64,000 bases of DNA from a virus, in IMG/VR virus record IMGVR_UViG_3300037264_004923, positions 37,764 through 101,763 of that record; one strand, given 5' to 3'. The notes under the pieces were generated by a model that worked only from the letters and a program-made list of their open reading frames with translations, searched no databases and was not told the DNA's origin. The first letter of the stretch is position 1, and every line of letters begins with the position of its first letter. A program made the position numbers and the translations under genes. Shown piece after piece: positions 17,346 to 26,344 of this stretch.

Positions 17346-18229
17346 TAGAAACTCATCTCCCCTGGGTAAGGCTTTCGATCAGGATCGTAGGTAGGAAATT
17401 CCTGATTCGTAAGACTTGGATTCAATTCTGGATGAAGCAAAACAAAATAGACCACAAAGAAAGATCTAAACTCGCTATTGACAGAGTTTCTCTGTTCAAC
17501 AAACCATTCAGTAAGAGGGGCAGGAACATTGCCCTCTCGCATCAGCTTTTCCAGCTGGTAGAAAGCGGTAATCCCTTCTTGCGAGCAGCGGGCACGTAGA
17601 TCCCGCCAAGCTGTCTCGTCTCCTGGTCCACCCGCGGGCTGAGAAATAGCAAATCCGTTCCTCGTACCTCGTAAGTGTACAGAGGCTTCAGAACGGACAT
17701 GGTAGTACTTGAAATCGACACGGGCGTGTCGGTGAGGAACTCCCAAGTTAATGCCTTCGTGATGAAGACCCTGATAAGTTATCTGCGGGGTCAGCTTAAA
17801 TAGGTTCGGGCACCAGAAATCGGGATTAGCTATCCGGGTAGAGCCGTCAAGCTGAGCTACAATATCGCAAGCTTTGAATTCTACAACGTTAATTCCGGCG
17901 ACCTCGGCCTGTCTAATGAGTTCTCGAAGATTGGAACCCCCCTCCAGAGAAATGAACTCGTCGACATCCAGGCGCATCATCCAGCCTGTTTTTTCCGCCG
18001 CGGCTAAATAACGATTGCGAAGGCGGATCGTCTGATAGCCCTCAAAGTCCAGAATAGCCGTGATCTTCAGGCGCTTTGCCTCGTCAGATACGAGCCAGTC
18101 ATTCATCTCAGGCTCAGAAGAATCAGAGACTACAATAACACGATCAAAGAACTGAGAGTTGTGATAGAGATTTCTCTTTAGTTCGCTAAAACGATTCTTT
18201 ACGATCATACCCATCACTACTTGATGCAT
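17345..18229 (-). CDS. Family 2-like glycosyltransferase
   Basis: About 294 residues from ATG 18229, preceded by GGAG at the right distance; an ATG at 18241 is possible. VVMGMIVKNRFSELKRN, DRVIVVSDSSEPE and GWMMRLDVDEFISLEGG (DVDE metal site) identify GT-A. The C-terminus is shared in style with the 16407 gene. Confidence 0.8.
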   Translation of the reverse strand: MHQVVMGMIVKNRFSELKRNLYHNSQFFDRVIVVSDSSEPEMNDWLVSDEAKRLKITAILDFEGYQTIRLRNRYLAAAEKTGWMMRLDVDEFISLEGGSNLRELIRQAEVAGINVVEFKACDIVAQLDGSTRIANPDFWCPNLFKLTPQITYQGLHHEGINLGVPHRHARVDFKYYHVRSEASVHLRGTRNGFAISQPAGGPGDETAWRDLRARCSQEGITAFYQLEKLMREGNVPAPLTEWFVEQRNSVNSEFRSFFVVYFVLLHPELNPSLTNQEFPTYDPDRKPYPGEMSF

Positions 18230-19017
18230 TGGTTTCTCCAATCTAGGAAAGCCCGGGGGTGGGTTCCTGTATAATCCAAAAACTCGGGTTCTATTTCTCT
18301 AACCTCGGGATTATCTACCGTGGTATCGATGTTCTTGGGCTTAAAATCATAAGGTTTAAGTTCGTGATCCTTGGGGATTTTATCCGCCGGATGAAACAAA
18401 CTATCCAAAACTTGGATCCTCTTACTGATTGTGAGAGGATTGCCGAAACGCTGGTAATGATAGATCCAGATCTCGGGAATAAGCGGGCGATACCCTGGGG
18501 TTGTTGGAACACAGTTGTGTCCGTCCAAAGTGGCATAGGTGTGAGTTCTCTTACGCGTGAGGCGTACCGCTTTGATCGTCCAATCCCTTCGAATACGCGA
18601 CATGTCTCCATAGAAACACACACGCTGAAACTCAAACCCTGTAATGTCCGGAGTAGCCCGATCAATAAGCAGGTGAAGATTATTCCTATCCTGCTCATGA
18701 AAGGCCTCGTCAAGCTGACAATGTAATTGCCAGTCAAAATAACATTCAGACATGGCTATGTCGGTCTGCCTTCCAATTTCTGTTCCGGCGTTTCTATTTT
18801 CCATGTTCCAAGCGGAAACAACCAGCTTCACATCAAAATCTTCCCGCAGCTTCTGGCAGACCTCAAAGGTCCCATCGTCTATCGTGGGATCGTAGCAAAG
18901 TATTACCTCGTCTGTTACGTTCGCAAGGGCTTCAACACATTGGCGAATAGGGTAGCCAAGCTCAACTACATTACGAGCAATGGTAAATCCACTAATCTTG
19001 TTTGTAGGCGATGACAT
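18217..19017 (-). CDS. Family 2-like glycosyltransferase
   Basis: 266 residues. ISGFTIARNVVELGYPIRQ, DEVILCYDPTIDDGT and FDWQLHCQLDEAFHE (QLDE at the metal site) fit GT-A enzymes. It overlaps the next methyltransferase by 26 nt. It completes a run of three adjacent GT-A paralogues (16.4-19.0 kb). Confidence 0.75.
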   Translation of the reverse strand: MSSPTNKISGFTIARNVVELGYPIRQCVEALANVTDEVILCYDPTIDDGTFEVCQKLREDFDVKLVVSAWNMENRNAGTEIGRQTDIAMSECYFDWQLHCQLDEAFHEQDRNNLHLLIDRATPDITGFEFQRVCFYGDMSRIRRDWTIKAVRLTRKRTHTYATLDGHNCVPTTPGYRPLIPEIWIYHYQRFGNPLTISKRIQVLDSLFHPADKIPKDHELKPYDFKPKNIDTTVDNPEVREIEPEFLDYTGTHPRAFLDWRNQCIK

Positions 19018-19603
19018 GCAATTCCCAATCGTTTTCTACTATGCGTCTTACATCCTTGAATCCAGCTTTCTCCAGTCGGATCCTAAAACTATCGAAGGTA
19101 TATAGAGCCTTGTGAGAGCTCCACTCCGTATAGACTCCAGGATGTGGGACTTCTCCGTCTTTCAAGGTATTGCGCTTCCAGTTAGGATCCCCTGAGATCT
19201 TCTCCCAACCATCGGGGCCTCCGGGAATATCAGAGAAACCTCCGTATAAACAGATCATAGTCTCTTCTGTGGAGTGGATACCCTCAATGTGGGCTCGGCA
19301 CATAAAGTCCAAGTCGGGCATCTTGATAGTCATTTTTCCGCCCGGCTTCAAAATTCTGTTCCATTCCAATAATACCCAGGCAATCTCGGTATAGGAAATG
19401 TGTTCTACAGCGTGGGCGGAATAAAGCTCATCCACAGATTCGCTCTTTAGCCACTCAAGGTTTCGAATGTCGGAAACCTTATTGACATTCCCACCCCCGA
19501 CCACATCTACATGATAGAACCCCTCGATGCCATGAGGACCAGAGCCAAGTTCTATCCTTACAGGTGCGCTCTCTCTTTTAGAGAGCAAGTCTTCAATCCG
19601 CAT
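18992..19603 (-). CDS. Class I SAM methyltransferase
   Basis: 203 residues. VRIELGSGPHGIEGFYHVD is motif I with the next acidic residue. VDELYSAHAVEHISYTEI and ILKPGGKMTIKMPDLDFM follow the predicted SAM-dependent methyltransferase COG4627 style common in capsule and LPS loci. It closes the glycan island and overlaps the Clp-like gene by 11 nt. Confidence 0.85.
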   Translation of the reverse strand: MRIEDLLSKRESAPVRIELGSGPHGIEGFYHVDVVGGGNVNKVSDIRNLEWLKSESVDELYSAHAVEHISYTEIAWVLLEWNRILKPGGKMTIKMPDLDFMCRAHIEGIHSTEETMICLYGGFSDIPGGPDGWEKISGDPNWKRNTLKDGEVPHPGVYTEWSSHKALYTFDSFRIRLEKAGFKDVRRIVENDWELHVIAYKQD

Positions 19604-21548
19604 CTTCTTCCTTCTTTCCCTTCTTTGAGGATTTGAAGGTAAGCGCGGTCTTCTCAGGATTCAGCCCAACAGCGGCCTTGCTATTCTCTTCTATCTCATT
19701 AGAGAGAATGGCGCGAGCCAGTGGAGTATTCAAGTGTCGCTTGATTGCTCTGCGCAAAGGTCGGGCTCCGTACTTCTTATCGATACCACTATCGAGCAAG
19801 AAATTTTTAGCGGCGACACTAAAATTCAAACCCACGCCCTTGCCCTTCTGAATCTGATCTTTCACTTCATCCAACAAGATGTCCAGAATGCTTAGATAGT
19901 CATTCTTTTCGAGCTTGCGGAAATGAACGATCTCGTCCACGCGATTCAGGAACTCGGGCTTAAATCTCTGCTTCAAAGCTTCGTCTCGTGCCTTGGAAGA
20001 CTTTAGGTCCGTCTGGACAGATACATCTCCAAAACCAAGGGTCCTACTAATCTCCGAGACTTCTGCTACCCCAATGTTAGAGGTCATGATAATCACACAC
20101 TCATTAAATGGAACCTTTTTGCCCTTGTTATCGGTTAGTTCTCCGTCGTCGATGATTTGAAGGATACGATCATGAAAGTTAGAATGGGCTTTCTCGATCT
20201 CGTCAAAGAGAATGACAGAGAAAGGGCTCTTGGAAACTTCTTTGGTGAGATGCCCACCATCATCATAGCCAACATACCCCGGCGGGCTTCCCGCAAGTTT
20301 AGCGGACTCGTGCGGTTGCTGATAATCTTGGCAATCAATCCTCACTAGGGGGGCTTCCAAGCAATCTGCTAGAACCTTGGCGGTTTCAGTTTTGCCAACA
20401 CCTGTATTACCGGTGAAAAGAAGTACACCAAGAGGTTCGTGTGGTCTTTTGAGCCCCACAGACGCACGTTGGACAGCATCTGCAATGTGGTGGATTGCTT
20501 CATCCTGCCCAACAACCTTCTGTTTCATCTTATCCGCCAAAGAAATCAAAGTTTCCTTGGACAGATCAGCGAACCTCTTGCGCTTACGAGAAGATACAAT
20601 CTTATCTTCAGAGCCAGACTGGGCGATGCGTCGATTGTTTCTAATCTTGGATCTCTCCCGGGTCTTATACTGGGTGCGGACAGACTTCAAATCTACGCTC
20701 TCGAGCTTCAAAAAAGGATTGTGTTCGATGACAATCGCATAGAGTTCTTCCATTAGAATTTCGGGCTTAATCTTTTCAGAAATACCCAACTGATCCAACA
20801 GCTGGAAGACATCAGAGAAGTCTTCCACGCAACGTTCCACTACAAGAATGTGATAGCCACGGGTAGATTCAAAGGGGCTTCCGCCCAACAAGGATACCAA
20901 CGCGGCATCGCTCTCTTCGTACTTGCGTACATTAACATAGAGCCCGAGGCGATCCCATTTGTGTCCAACTAATTCATATGGAACGTCCACATTGCCTCCA
21001 CCGGCAGAATTAGAGAATGGATTATCAGGAACGTCTTCCGCGGGAGGTGCATCCAAGAGGGGCGCATCCTCATCATCTTCGCGGAATGGATTATCATCTG
21101 TCTTGTAAGGGGTAGAAGTAATAATGGCTGGACCAAAATTAGACAGCGGCGGATCTTGATCCCACAAATCGTTAGAAGTAAGCGCACGGCCCTTTTCTCC
21201 TGCACGCACCGAAGACTTCGTCTTCAGAATGTTATTCTGATTGATGACGATGTTTTCTGGTTTGAATCCTGGGCTGTGCCTAAAGATAAGATCGAGGGCC
21301 TCTTTACGGATCTCTGCCAGTTTTACGATTAACTCGGCTCTCTTGCGAATGTGATAGAAGAAGGGGCCTGCGTTCGCCATGCAAGTCCCGATAACAAAGT
21401 CTTCATAGAGATGGCGATAGATCAAACCCTTCTCAGAAGCCAGAACGGAGAGCTTATCATTTACGTCCGTCTCTGGAAACTCCAGGATCAGGACATAGAA
21501 ATCAGCTGACTCCAATAGCACATTGTGAGTAATGTACTTCTCCACCAT
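19593..21548 (-). CDS. Clp-family AAA+ unfoldase (ClpA/ClpC-like, single ATPase module)
   Basis: 651 residues. The first 330 are phage-specific, with an acidic Pro-rich linker at about 130-185. Then comes one D2-type AAA+ module: Walker A GNTGVGKT (about 380-387), pore loop SPPGYVGYDDGG, Walker B VILFDE (about 445-450), sensor MTSNIG, and a C-terminal D2-small domain (KKYGARPLRRAIKRHL). LGF at about 504-506, just before the FKPEFLNRVDEI stretch, sits where ClpA/ClpC carry the tripeptide that docks into ClpP. A phage ClpP is encoded at 37.8 kb. The likely role is ATP-driven unfolding of selected proteins for degradation; the N-domain would choose substrates. Confidence 0.9.
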   Translation of the reverse strand: MVEKYITHNVLLESADFYVLILEFPETDVNDKLSVLASEKGLIYRHLYEDFVIGTCMANAGPFFYHIRKRAELIVKLAEIRKEALDLIFRHSPGFKPENIVINQNNILKTKSSVRAGEKGRALTSNDLWDQDPPLSNFGPAIITSTPYKTDDNPFREDDEDAPLLDAPPAEDVPDNPFSNSAGGGNVDVPYELVGHKWDRLGLYVNVRKYEESDAALVSLLGGSPFESTRGYHILVVERCVEDFSDVFQLLDQLGISEKIKPEILMEELYAIVIEHNPFLKLESVDLKSVRTQYKTRERSKIRNNRRIAQSGSEDKIVSSRKRKRFADLSKETLISLADKMKQKVVGQDEAIHHIADAVQRASVGLKRPHEPLGVLLFTGNTGVGKTETAKVLADCLEAPLVRIDCQDYQQPHESAKLAGSPPGYVGYDDGGHLTKEVSKSPFSVILFDEIEKAHSNFHDRILQIIDDGELTDNKGKKVPFNECVIIMTSNIGVAEVSEISRTLGFGDVSVQTDLKSSKARDEALKQRFKPEFLNRVDEIVHFRKLEKNDYLSILDILLDEVKDQIQKGKGVGLNFSVAAKNFLLDSGIDKKYGARPLRRAIKRHLNTPLARAILSNEIEENSKAAVGLNPEKTALTFKSSKKGKKEEDAD

Positions 21549-21561
21549 TAGGATCTCCCTA

Positions 21562-22434
21562 TTAGAGTTGCGCTGCCTTGATTACCTGAATAGCCTGTTC
21601 CCGGGTAAGTTCTTCGAAAGAACTCACGGGCTGCCCATGTCCATCCACAATTGCTGCGAGAGCAATCAGAGCGGACGGAGTCAAACCCTTTCTGTTTGCC
21701 AGGTTGGTCATGGCATTCAACTGTGTAGAGTTGGGACCAGACGCTTCGGCATTGCTGGTGAAAGGATTTGCTCGAGGCGCCGCGGGGGCCGGCACAGAAA
21801 CTGGACGAGCAGGCGGAGGGGTCGGCTTCGCAAGAGGAGCCGGATTAGCTGCTCCCGCTCCTGAGAACGGATTGCCCGCAAGCTTTGGTGCTGGAGGAGC
21901 CACGGGCTTTGGGGGCGCCGGAGGAGCAACTGGTCGTGCCGGAGGAGCTCCGACAGGCGGGCGAGGGGCGGCAGGAGCTGGAGAGGAAGGGCGGGGGGCG
22001 GGGGCCGGAGGAGTTCTAAACTGCGGCGGAGTAGGAGGAGGAGCCGCGGGCTCTTCATCCTTGTAAAGCTCCAGACCAAGCCCAAGCAGGGTTGCGCATT
22101 TCTTCAAAGCGTCACTTGCGGCGCCCTTGAAAGCGGATCCAACATCAAGACCGCGGGTGATTTCGCAAGAACCAAACTGCTGCTTGGCGACATACTTACC
22201 GTCGGTGGTAGGAACAGAAAGCTCCAGACCAACCACAGCAACGTTGTCAGCAAATACATCATGGGAAACGATACGAGTGTTCCATTCACCACCAAAAGCT
22301 TCGTTCAAAGTATCGATAACGAAGTCCGGAGTAATGTAGGAAAACTCCAAACCGCCCTTGCCTGGGCGAGTCTGAATTTTATCCTTGGGAAGAGCACGAG
22401 TTAAAACGGCAAAAGCATTAGAATCAAGGGACAT
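21562..22434 (-). CDS. Rad52-like single-strand annealing protein
   Basis: 290 residues. Residues 1-120 match the Rad52/Sak core: QTRPGKGGLEFSYI, DTLNEAFGGEWN, then GSAFKGAASDALKKCATLLGLG. A long Pro/Ala-rich disordered linker (about 125-225) follows, and then a short helical C-terminal domain ending LTREQAIQVIKAAQL, possibly an SSB- or partner-docking tail. It would anneal complementary single strands in phage recombination, alongside RecA and RuvC. It overlaps the next gene by 1 nt. Confidence 0.85.
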   Translation of the reverse strand: MSLDSNAFAVLTRALPKDKIQTRPGKGGLEFSYITPDFVIDTLNEAFGGEWNTRIVSHDVFADNVAVVGLELSVPTTDGKYVAKQQFGSCEITRGLDVGSAFKGAASDALKKCATLLGLGLELYKDEEPAAPPPTPPQFRTPPAPAPRPSSPAPAAPRPPVGAPPARPVAPPAPPKPVAPPAPKLAGNPFSGAGAANPAPLAKPTPPPARPVSVPAPAAPRANPFTSNAEASGPNSTQLNAMTNLANRKGLTPSALIALAAIVDGHGQPVSSFEELTREQAIQVIKAAQL

Positions 22435-22727
22435 TATTGGTTCTCCACTAAAGAGGCGGTATTATTTTCCGCCGAAACATAAACATTCCCGGCAGGTAAA
22501 GACATACCTTCGCGAGGAAAAATAGCTGTCTTGGTCAAACGATCAGACAACCGCAGCTTACAATCCAGCAAGTATTCATTTACCTGCGGATCATTTAGCA
22601 TACATAGGGCGGTCAGCATCACACGGGTAACATCGCTACCCCCGGTGACCAGCTCGCCAAAGCTAGGATAGGATTTCACGACGGGGATGCCTTCTTCCGC
22701 CGCGCTTCTTCCATCAAAAGAACTCAT
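22434..22727 (-). CDS. Hypothetical protein (97 aa)
   Basis: Not recognised. It lies directly upstream of, and overlaps, the Rad52-like gene, and has its own promoter at 22749-22777 and a TAAGGAG site. It is probably the first gene of the transcript that continues into the annealing protein and Clp genes. Confidence 0.65.
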   Translation of the reverse strand: MSSFDGRSAAEEGIPVVKSYPSFGELVTGGSDVTRVMLTALCMLNDPQVNEYLLDCKLRLSDRLTKTAIFPREGMSLPAGNVYVSAENNTASLVENQ

Positions 22728-22748
22728 TGTAAATCTCCTTACAACTCA

Positions 22749-22777
22749 ATAATACGACAGGGGACGATAGATGTCAA
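22749..22777 (-). promoter_or_regulatory. Sigma70-like promoter
   Basis: On the minus strand: TTGACA (22777-22772), 17 bp, TATTAT (22754-22749), then TAAGGAG and the ATG at 22727. A near-consensus match with the same layout as four other sites in the window. Confidence 0.8.
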
Positions 22778-22789
22778 GAATACTTCCAG

Positions 22790-23299
22790 CTACGGCATGA
22801 ACATACGTAGTCGTCGGTTGTACCAACCCTCCAAAATGTTGGAACTGCTATTTTCTTTCGGATCTCCCACACCAGTAATAACCTCGATACCGCACTCCTG
22901 GCAGGTTTCCCATTCCGGAATGGTGGCCGCGTCTACCCGGTCTCCGCCTTTGGTAAAGACATCGGGTTGAATCGCTTTCAGGGCTTGTATCACGGTAGTG
23001 TCATTTTCTATTTCAAAGGACACCACATAATCTACGCCACGAATAGCAGAAACTACCCCACAACGGTTGCGCAAATCCATAAAGGGAGCCCCCTTCTTAT
23101 GTGCCAGGAACCAATCTCCGTTTACGATTACAACCAAGATGTCTCCATAATTCTTGGAATCTGTCATACAAGAGATGTGTCCCAAATGAATAGGATCGTA
23201 TCCCCCGGACGTCAATACTAACGTACCTTCAATAGAGTCCCGAATGTCCACAAATTCTTGTAGGGACATTATCGGAGCAAAACTAATCCTTTCGCCCAT
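22790..23299 (-). CDS. Nucleotidyltransferase (RfaE2/HldE C-domain-like)
   Basis: About 169 residues from ATG 23299 (preceded by GAGG). SGGYDPIHLGHISCM is the HxGH nucleotide-binding motif, then ILVVIVNGDWFLAHKKG, and IQPDVFTKGGDR near the end, as in ADP-heptose synthase domains and glycerol-phosphate cytidylyltransferases. It joins a sugar phosphate to a nucleotide, making a glycosyl donor for the glycan genes. Confidence 0.85.
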   Translation of the reverse strand: MGERISFAPIMSLQEFVDIRDSIEGTLVLTSGGYDPIHLGHISCMTDSKNYGDILVVIVNGDWFLAHKKGAPFMDLRNRCGVVSAIRGVDYVVSFEIENDTTVIQALKAIQPDVFTKGGDRVDAATIPEWETCQECGIEVITGVGDPKENSSSNILEGWYNRRLRMFMP

Positions 23300-24032
23300 G
23301 TGTTTCCTCATACTTTTCAAAAGCCTCTACCAGGTCGGCAACTATTCGACTTCGAACAATGTCGTTTCTGGTAAATTCCACTACGGCAATACTCGGCACG
23401 TCTCTCACGATCTCTATTAACTTACCGAGCCCATTCTGAGTGTGCCGCGGAAGATCGGTCTGGTGGGGATCTCCGTTGATAACCATCTTACAATTCTCAC
23501 CCATGCGAGTTACGGCCATCTTCAGTTGTTCAAAGGTAGCGTTCTGGGCCTCGTCCAAGATTATGAAGCAGTTCGAGAGCGTCCTGCCTCGCATGTAAGC
23601 GAGTGGTGCGATTTCGATGTATTCCCGCTCGATTTTTTCCTTGGTGAGAGAGATCCCAATGATGTCATAAAGAGCATCGTAGATCGGGCGCATGTACGGG
23701 TCGAGTTTCTCTTCTAATCCGCCAGGCAAAAATCCAAGTTTCTCTCCTGCTTCTACTGCCGGGCGCGTAATAATGATACGCTTCATACCCGTCTTGGCCC
23801 AATGATGTTTCAGGGCTTCATAAACAGCAAGGTAGGTCTTGCCTACGCCCGCGTGCCCGGAACTTATAGTAATCGTGTTGTTCTCAATAGCATCCAGATA
23901 AAGTCTTTGACTTTCATTTCGTGGATAAACCTCACGAAGAGTCTTTATGCGGGGTGCCTTCTCTTGAGGAACTTGTTCTTGGTTTTCATAATCGGTCTTT
24001 GGTTGTTTAGTGCGTCGATTTTTGTTGGCCAT
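23283..24032 (-). CDS. phoH: PhoH-like ATPase
   Basis: 249 residues. Walker A GHAGVGKTYLAVYEAL, Walker B CFIILDEAQNATFEQ and INGDPHQTDL are the PhoH superfamily signature. The N-terminal 30 residues are basic and disordered. PhoH proteins are common in phages and are predicted RNA helicases or ribonuclease partners; the true role is unresolved. It overlaps the nucleotidyltransferase gene. Confidence 0.9.
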   Translation of the reverse strand: MANKNRRTKQPKTDYENQEQVPQEKAPRIKTLREVYPRNESQRLYLDAIENNTITISSGHAGVGKTYLAVYEALKHHWAKTGMKRIIITRPAVEAGEKLGFLPGGLEEKLDPYMRPIYDALYDIIGISLTKEKIEREYIEIAPLAYMRGRTLSNCFIILDEAQNATFEQLKMAVTRMGENCKMVINGDPHQTDLPRHTQNGLGKLIEIVRDVPSIAVVEFTRNDIVRSRIVADLVEAFEKYEETHGRKD

Positions 24033-24070
24033 TTAGGAATTTACCCTCCTTATGCGAAGAGACTATTCAA

Positions 24071-24295
24071 CTAAAAAGCTCGAGAGTTAGTAAAGTCTAT
24101 CTTGAAAAACAAACGCGCAAGACCGAGCCAGAGGCGAAGAGTTGCCCCTCGCTCGTATTGATTCTGCCAGAACGTTAATGAAGGCCAGGCAGGTGTCCGA
24201 ATGTAAGAAGGGTGCGCCGTCAGGTCAAAAGAAATGTCCATCTCTTTCTTGCGCCAATAAGGAATTCTGAGTTGAAGGTTTAATACTCCAAACAT
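24071..24295 (-). CDS. Hypothetical protein (74 aa)
   Basis: Starts at ATG 24295 behind a perfect AAGGAGG site. Aromatic and basic, with an amphipathic C-terminus (LRLWLGLARLFFKIDF). Not recognised. Confidence 0.6.
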   Translation of the reverse strand: MFGVLNLQLRIPYWRKKEMDISFDLTAHPSYIRTPAWPSLTFWQNQYERGATLRLWLGLARLFFKIDFTNSRAF

Positions 24296-24305
24296 AGTGT
24301 CCTCC

Positions 24306-24542
24306 TTATGCCTTACTTGTGCGAACCACCTCGTCAAAAATGAGTTGAAACAGATACCGAAACATAGGCCCGTCGTGCGTATCTGTGGTCCCACAATGGC
24401 ACTTGACATCTGTATTGACTCGGACTTTCTTCTTATGCTTGTCGCATAATTCGTCATAGCCCTTTTTCCAGATGTCGTATAGTTGTGCGAACGCCACTTC
24501 CGCGGCGTCCCCACATTTACTACAACGTAGCATCACGTACAT
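24306..24542 (-). CDS. Zinc-ribbon-like protein (78 aa)
   Basis: CSKCGDAAEV at the start and KCHCGTT in the middle make a possible four-Cys zinc site. AGAAGGAGC precedes the ATG. The C-terminus is helical. Function unknown. Confidence 0.65.
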   Translation of the reverse strand: MYVMLRCSKCGDAAEVAFAQLYDIWKKGYDELCDKHKKKVRVNTDVKCHCGTTDTHDGPMFRYLFQLIFDEVVRTSKA

Positions 24543-24702
24543 TCAGTGCTCCTTCTGGTGCTACCAGAGGTGTCCGGTCCTCTGGTAGCGGGGGCGCGGT
24601 TTGCACCGCTTCCACCAGGAGAGGTTTAAGGTCTCTCTCCACGACTGGGCTCCCCGTTCTCGGAAGTTTTATCTCCCGAGATTGCCCTTGTTCTTCAACC
24701 AT
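24520..24702 (-). CDS. Possible small protein bridging two genes (60 aa)
   Basis: This frame fills the otherwise empty stretch between the secreted protein gene (end 24669) and the zinc-ribbon gene (start 24542), overlapping both. It is Pro/Glu/Leu-rich with no motif. No good ribosome site is seen, so it may be a chance frame. Confidence 0.3.
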   Translation of the reverse strand: MVEEQGQSREIKLPRTGSPVVERDLKPLLVEAVQTAPPLPEDRTPLVAPEGALNVRDATL

Positions 24703-25127
24703 TCCTGGCGTCGCCTTTCTACACGGGCAACGTTGGGATCTTCAAACTTGTAGGGGCAATTCTTACCCTCGCGTTCATAAACGAGAGTGTTATCTGCGCC
24801 GTAGATACAGGCGGTAAGGTTCTGTGGTTCGCGGGCGGTAGGATCTGGGTTCCTGATTGCTTCTGACATCTGACTTTCACAAGCAAAAGGGAAGCAGGGG
24901 TCCGTATCTTCGTCGTCATCCTCTAACGAGTAGAATTCTATGTTTGGACCAGTGTCATAGATGGGATAGAAGAAGTTGTTGCTGTTCCAACCAGACCATC
25001 CTCGATTCCAACTCCTAACTTCTCGCGATCTAACCGAATCAATACGCGTAGCGGCTCGTTGCGCCCAAGAAAAATCGGCGGGAATAACAAACAAAGCTAA
25101 AAGTAAAACCCACTTAAGCGTAGACAC
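24669..25127 (-). CDS. Secreted Cys-containing protein (152 aa)
   Basis: A clear signal peptide at 1-22 (MSTLKWVLLLALFVIPADFSWA, cut after AQ or SWA) is followed by an acidic middle (LEDDDEDTDPC) and four Cys residues that could pair outside the cytoplasm. The C-terminus is basic. Perhaps involved in lysis or envelope interaction; not recognised. Confidence 0.7.
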   Translation of the reverse strand: MSTLKWVLLLALFVIPADFSWAQRAATRIDSVRSREVRSWNRGWSGWNSNNFFYPIYDTGPNIEFYSLEDDDEDTDPCFPFACESQMSEAIRNPDPTAREPQNLTACIYGADNTLVYEREGKNCPYKFEDPNVARVERRRQEWLKNKGNLGR

Positions 25128-25602
25128 CGAGGATGGCCTTTACTACATTCAGTCCTTCATCCAAAGTCTGAACGCGAAATCCAACACACTCTCTAATCAT
25201 AGCGTGCTCGTGAACGTTTCCTTTAGAAGGAACGAGGCCTGTATTCTCTTCAGCCGAAGGTTCCATAACAAGAACGACGGGAACTCTAACAGCATCTGCC
25301 CAAGCAATTTCCATAACCGTCCCGATAGATACTCGTTCAGCGCCCAGAAGATTTACCAGCAATACATCAGCCCGCATACAATCAAAGCGATCTCGGGTAG
25401 TGATAGCACGAGCAGTGCTCAGCGCAATATCCTCATACGAATCCCCAATAGCCTGTTCGTTTCGTAGATACTCTTTCGCGCGAAGAGGAGATACACCTAC
25501 AACACCAGCAGTGGATAGCTTTTCGCAAGCATACTTACGCCAGTCTGTACATCCTCCGTAGGATAGTCCAGTTATGGGACCTGCGAGATAAACATACGCC
25601 AT
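25114..25602 (-). CDS. Nucleoside 2-deoxyribosyltransferase-like protein
   Basis: 162 residues. VYLAGPITGLSYGG at the N-terminus and RADVLLVNLLGAERVSIGTVMEI (the Asp and Glu-bearing helix) are the fold's signature. Relatives swap bases on deoxynucleosides or cleave nucleotide monophosphates. It fits the nucleotide-metabolism set. It overlaps the secreted protein gene by 14 nt. Confidence 0.8.
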   Translation of the reverse strand: MAYVYLAGPITGLSYGGCTDWRKYACEKLSTAGVVGVSPLRAKEYLRNEQAIGDSYEDIALSTARAITTRDRFDCMRADVLLVNLLGAERVSIGTVMEIAWADAVRVPVVLVMEPSAEENTGLVPSKGNVHEHAMIRECVGFRVQTLDEGLNVVKAILGVYA

Positions 25603-25674
25603 ACTAAAATCCTTTCACTACAATCATAAGACATTTTCTTGTGGCAAGAAAGGACAGGATCCTTCTTTGCCTAT

Positions 25675-25695
25675 CGGCGGGAAACCAATCCCGCC
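25675..25695 (-). other. Hairpin between two genes
   Basis: GGCGGG and CCCGCC pair around an 8-base loop right after the stop of the gene at 25696. No T-run follows, so it may be an mRNA stability element rather than a terminator. A poorly matched promoter (TTTCTT-N17-TATGAT) could lie at 25620-25650. Confidence 0.4.
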
Positions 25696-26313
25696 CTACA
25701 GCAAGTAGGGCATATGCTTTTCGAAAAGAGCCTCCATTTCAGGAGTGATCGTTTCGTGATCATCATTTAGATGATCAGGCATAGTCGCTACCAAAGCTGG
25801 AATACTATAAGGCTCTTTACCAATCTGATACCACTTACCATGCTTTACCAGTAGGTGGTAGAAATAAACATAGGCGTTAGCCATCTTCGTATAGAGATCC
25901 CAGTCTCCAGGCAAATCCATCTCTCGTGCCATCGCAATAGTTCTACGCTCACAATCTAATTCACAACGCAGGCTGTTCATAGCATGATAACGGGCTCGCT
26001 CTTGGGTCAAAGTTCTCTCTCCTGCCAGCCAAGGCCACAGAGTTACATCAGATTCGCCGGCAGGACCCCAAAGAGGAGACTCCTCGGCCCACTGCAGCAT
26101 GTGATTGTACTCATGTACTGCCACGGGAAACCAAATCTGAAAGTCCCTGCCCGTACAATAAGCAAGCTTGGGGCCTCCGTTCCTCTCGTCATTGAAGAAG
26201 CCGTTGCTTTTGGTAGATTCAAACTGAACAAAGGTTCCAGGGTAAACTTCCAGCTCTACGCCGAGAAGAGCGCATTCCTTTTTGATGAAGTCTTGAAAGT
26301 CTTCAGCGTTCAT
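25696..26313 (-). CDS. Putative zinc metallopeptidase-like protein
   Basis: 205 residues. FPVAVHEYNHMLQW contains HEYNH, an HExxH zinc motif, followed by a helix with ELDCERRTIAMA that could give the third ligand. It looks like a compact gluzincin-type domain without a signal peptide. The substrate is unknown and activity is inferred from the motif only. Ends in TAG. Confidence 0.6.
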   Translation of the reverse strand: MNAEDFQDFIKKECALLGVELEVYPGTFVQFESTKSNGFFNDERNGGPKLAYCTGRDFQIWFPVAVHEYNHMLQWAEESPLWGPAGESDVTLWPWLAGERTLTQERARYHAMNSLRCELDCERRTIAMAREMDLPGDWDLYTKMANAYVYFYHLLVKHGKWYQIGKEPYSIPALVATMPDHLNDDHETITPEMEALFEKHMPYLL

Positions 26314-26344
26314 TTCTTTTCCTCTTCAACTTTTTGGGCGGCGG

